From Begonia masoniana (Eukaryota; Streptophyta; Magnoliopsida; Cucurbitales; Begoniaceae): 64,000 bases of DNA. This document shows positions 63,125 through 64,000 of the stretch, in pieces (within the stretch, counting starts at the first letter, position 1; each line of letters opens with the position of its first letter). The notes beneath the pieces were generated by a model. It was not told the origin of the DNA and did no database searches. It worked only from the letters and a program-made list of their open reading frames with translations. Location: the NCBI GenBank assembly GCA_022432975.1, contig CM039502.1, positions 20,361,228-20,425,227 on the forward strand, written 5' to 3'. Made by a program: the position numbers and the translations under genes.

Positions 63125-64000
63125 TGTGACAGCCCCAAACCCGATTGGGCCGAGGAGCCATCACTCCGGACATTTAACAGAAAAACGGGACATATTTTTT
63201 TTTAAAACAGAAAACAGACGGGACTTTTAAAACAACCCTTAAAACTTCACAGCTAGAGAAAACCTTCTCGGGATTTAAAGACAAAACGGTAATACAGTTA
63301 AATCGGACTGCAGAATGAATTACAGAAGGAAATCAGAATACTTGGAACATTTAAATAAAAGGCTGGGTGGGCGACGGCCATGCAGAGGAAACGTGATAAA
63401 AATACATGCAGTGAAAATAAACAAAAGAGAAATTTACTGTTCACCGGTGGATGTGAACTACAAACAGAAATTTACTATTATCAGGTGGATGTGAACTACA
63501 AACAGAAATTTACTATTCACAGGTGGATGTGAATAAGACAAAAGTGAACAGTGACAGCGGTGGATGCGAATAAACAAAAGAAAGATTTACTGTTCACCGG
63601 TGGATGTGAACTACAAATAGAAATTTACTATTCACATGTGGATGTGAATAAGAAAAAAGTGAACAGTGACAACGGTTGATGCGAATAAACAAAAGAGAGA
63701 TTTACTGTTCACTGGTGGATGTGAACTACAAACAGAAATTTACTATTCATAGGTGGATGTGAACTACAAACAGAAATTTACTATTCACAGATAGATGGGA
63801 ATAAGACAAAAGTGAACAGTGATAGCGGTGGATGCGAATAAAGAAAAGAGAGATTTACTGTTCACCGGTGGATGTGAACTACAAACAGAAATTTACTATT
63901 CACAGGTGGATGTGAATAAGACAAAAGTGAACAGTGACAGTGGTGGATGTGAATAAGACAAAAATGAACAGTGACAGCGGTGGATGTGAATAAGACAAAA
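63125..64000. mobile_element. start of another LTR-type element (runs off window)
   Basis: TGTGACAGCCCC begins exactly where homology to the MULE leader ends, and a TG start with such a GC-rich edge is LTR-like. No coding sequence is seen before the window ends. The family is not recognised. Confidence 0.5.
63441..64000. repeat. A-B-C ordered minisatellite
   Basis: Three related unit types, all beginning GGTGGATGxGAA: A, ~38 bp, with CTACAAACAGAAATTTACTA; B, ~37 bp, with TAAGACAAAAGTGAACAGTG; C, ~40 bp, with TAAACAAAAGAGAGATTTAC. By eye the order is A A B C A B C A A B C A B B B, a higher-order pattern that continues past the window. Confidence 0.9.

Overview
This window is nuclear DNA of a flowering plant, probably a eudicot. 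It carries an intron-split alpha-tubulin gene with plant-like introns, Ty3/gypsy chromoviruses of the Tekay/Del type, Cassandra-type TRIM elements with 5S rRNA-like LTRs, and Mutator-like (MULE) remnants. Alpha-tubulin (15075-17345, minus) is the only host gene I can support. Nearly everything else is transposable-element DNA or its debris. There is no operon, phage or CRISPR content.

Layout. (1) 1-8037: decayed plus-strand chromovirus (E1). It has a scrap of 5' LTR, a polyprotein with four in-frame stops, and a swollen 4.2-kb 3' LTR holding a 26-bp array (about 38 copies), a 60-bp array (about 12 copies) and a duplicated tail. (2) 8038-15074: a solo Cassandra LTR (8536-8912), a decayed transposon-protein gene (9600-10723, minus), a 40-bp array (13025-13460) in a diverged LTR-like stretch, and an 806-bp foldback element with a 9-bp target duplication (13881-14686). 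(3) 15075-17480: alpha-tubulin and its promoter. (4) 17500-19734: no recognised gene. (5) 19735-24013 plus 62825-63124: MULE-type DNA, made of a small decayed plus-strand gene and a decayed minus-strand transposase whose 5' end lies 39 kb away. (6) 24014-62824: a nest of retrotransposons splitting that transposase. (7) 63125-64000: the start of another element, with an A-B-C ordered minisatellite running off the window.

The nest is supported at every level by a 5-bp target-site duplication (TSD). L1 (minus chromovirus, 24014-62824, TSD ACCAT) sits in the MULE transposase. Its right LTR was hit by a Cassandra multimer (32761-34937, TSD CCGAT) and by chromovirus O (plus, 35257-62078, TSD CTTTC). 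The 5' LTR of O was then hit by element N (minus, 37314-54861, TSD GGATG), which has the unusual form LTR-internal-LTR-internal-LTR. Removing these insertions leaves contiguous L1 LTR, O LTR and MULE sequence.

The chromoviruses share one plan: gag with a CCHC zinc knuckle, aspartic protease, reverse transcriptase, RNase H, integrase and a C-terminal chromodomain in one frame, an initiator-tRNA-Met primer site after the 5' LTR and a purine-rich tract before the 3' LTR. O is nearly intact (one in-frame stop); E1, L1 and both N units are multiply broken. The LTRs carry TATA-like sites, TGACGTCA and CACGTG motifs, a conserved splice-flanked mini-exon-like segment, and minisatellites that expanded independently in different copies.
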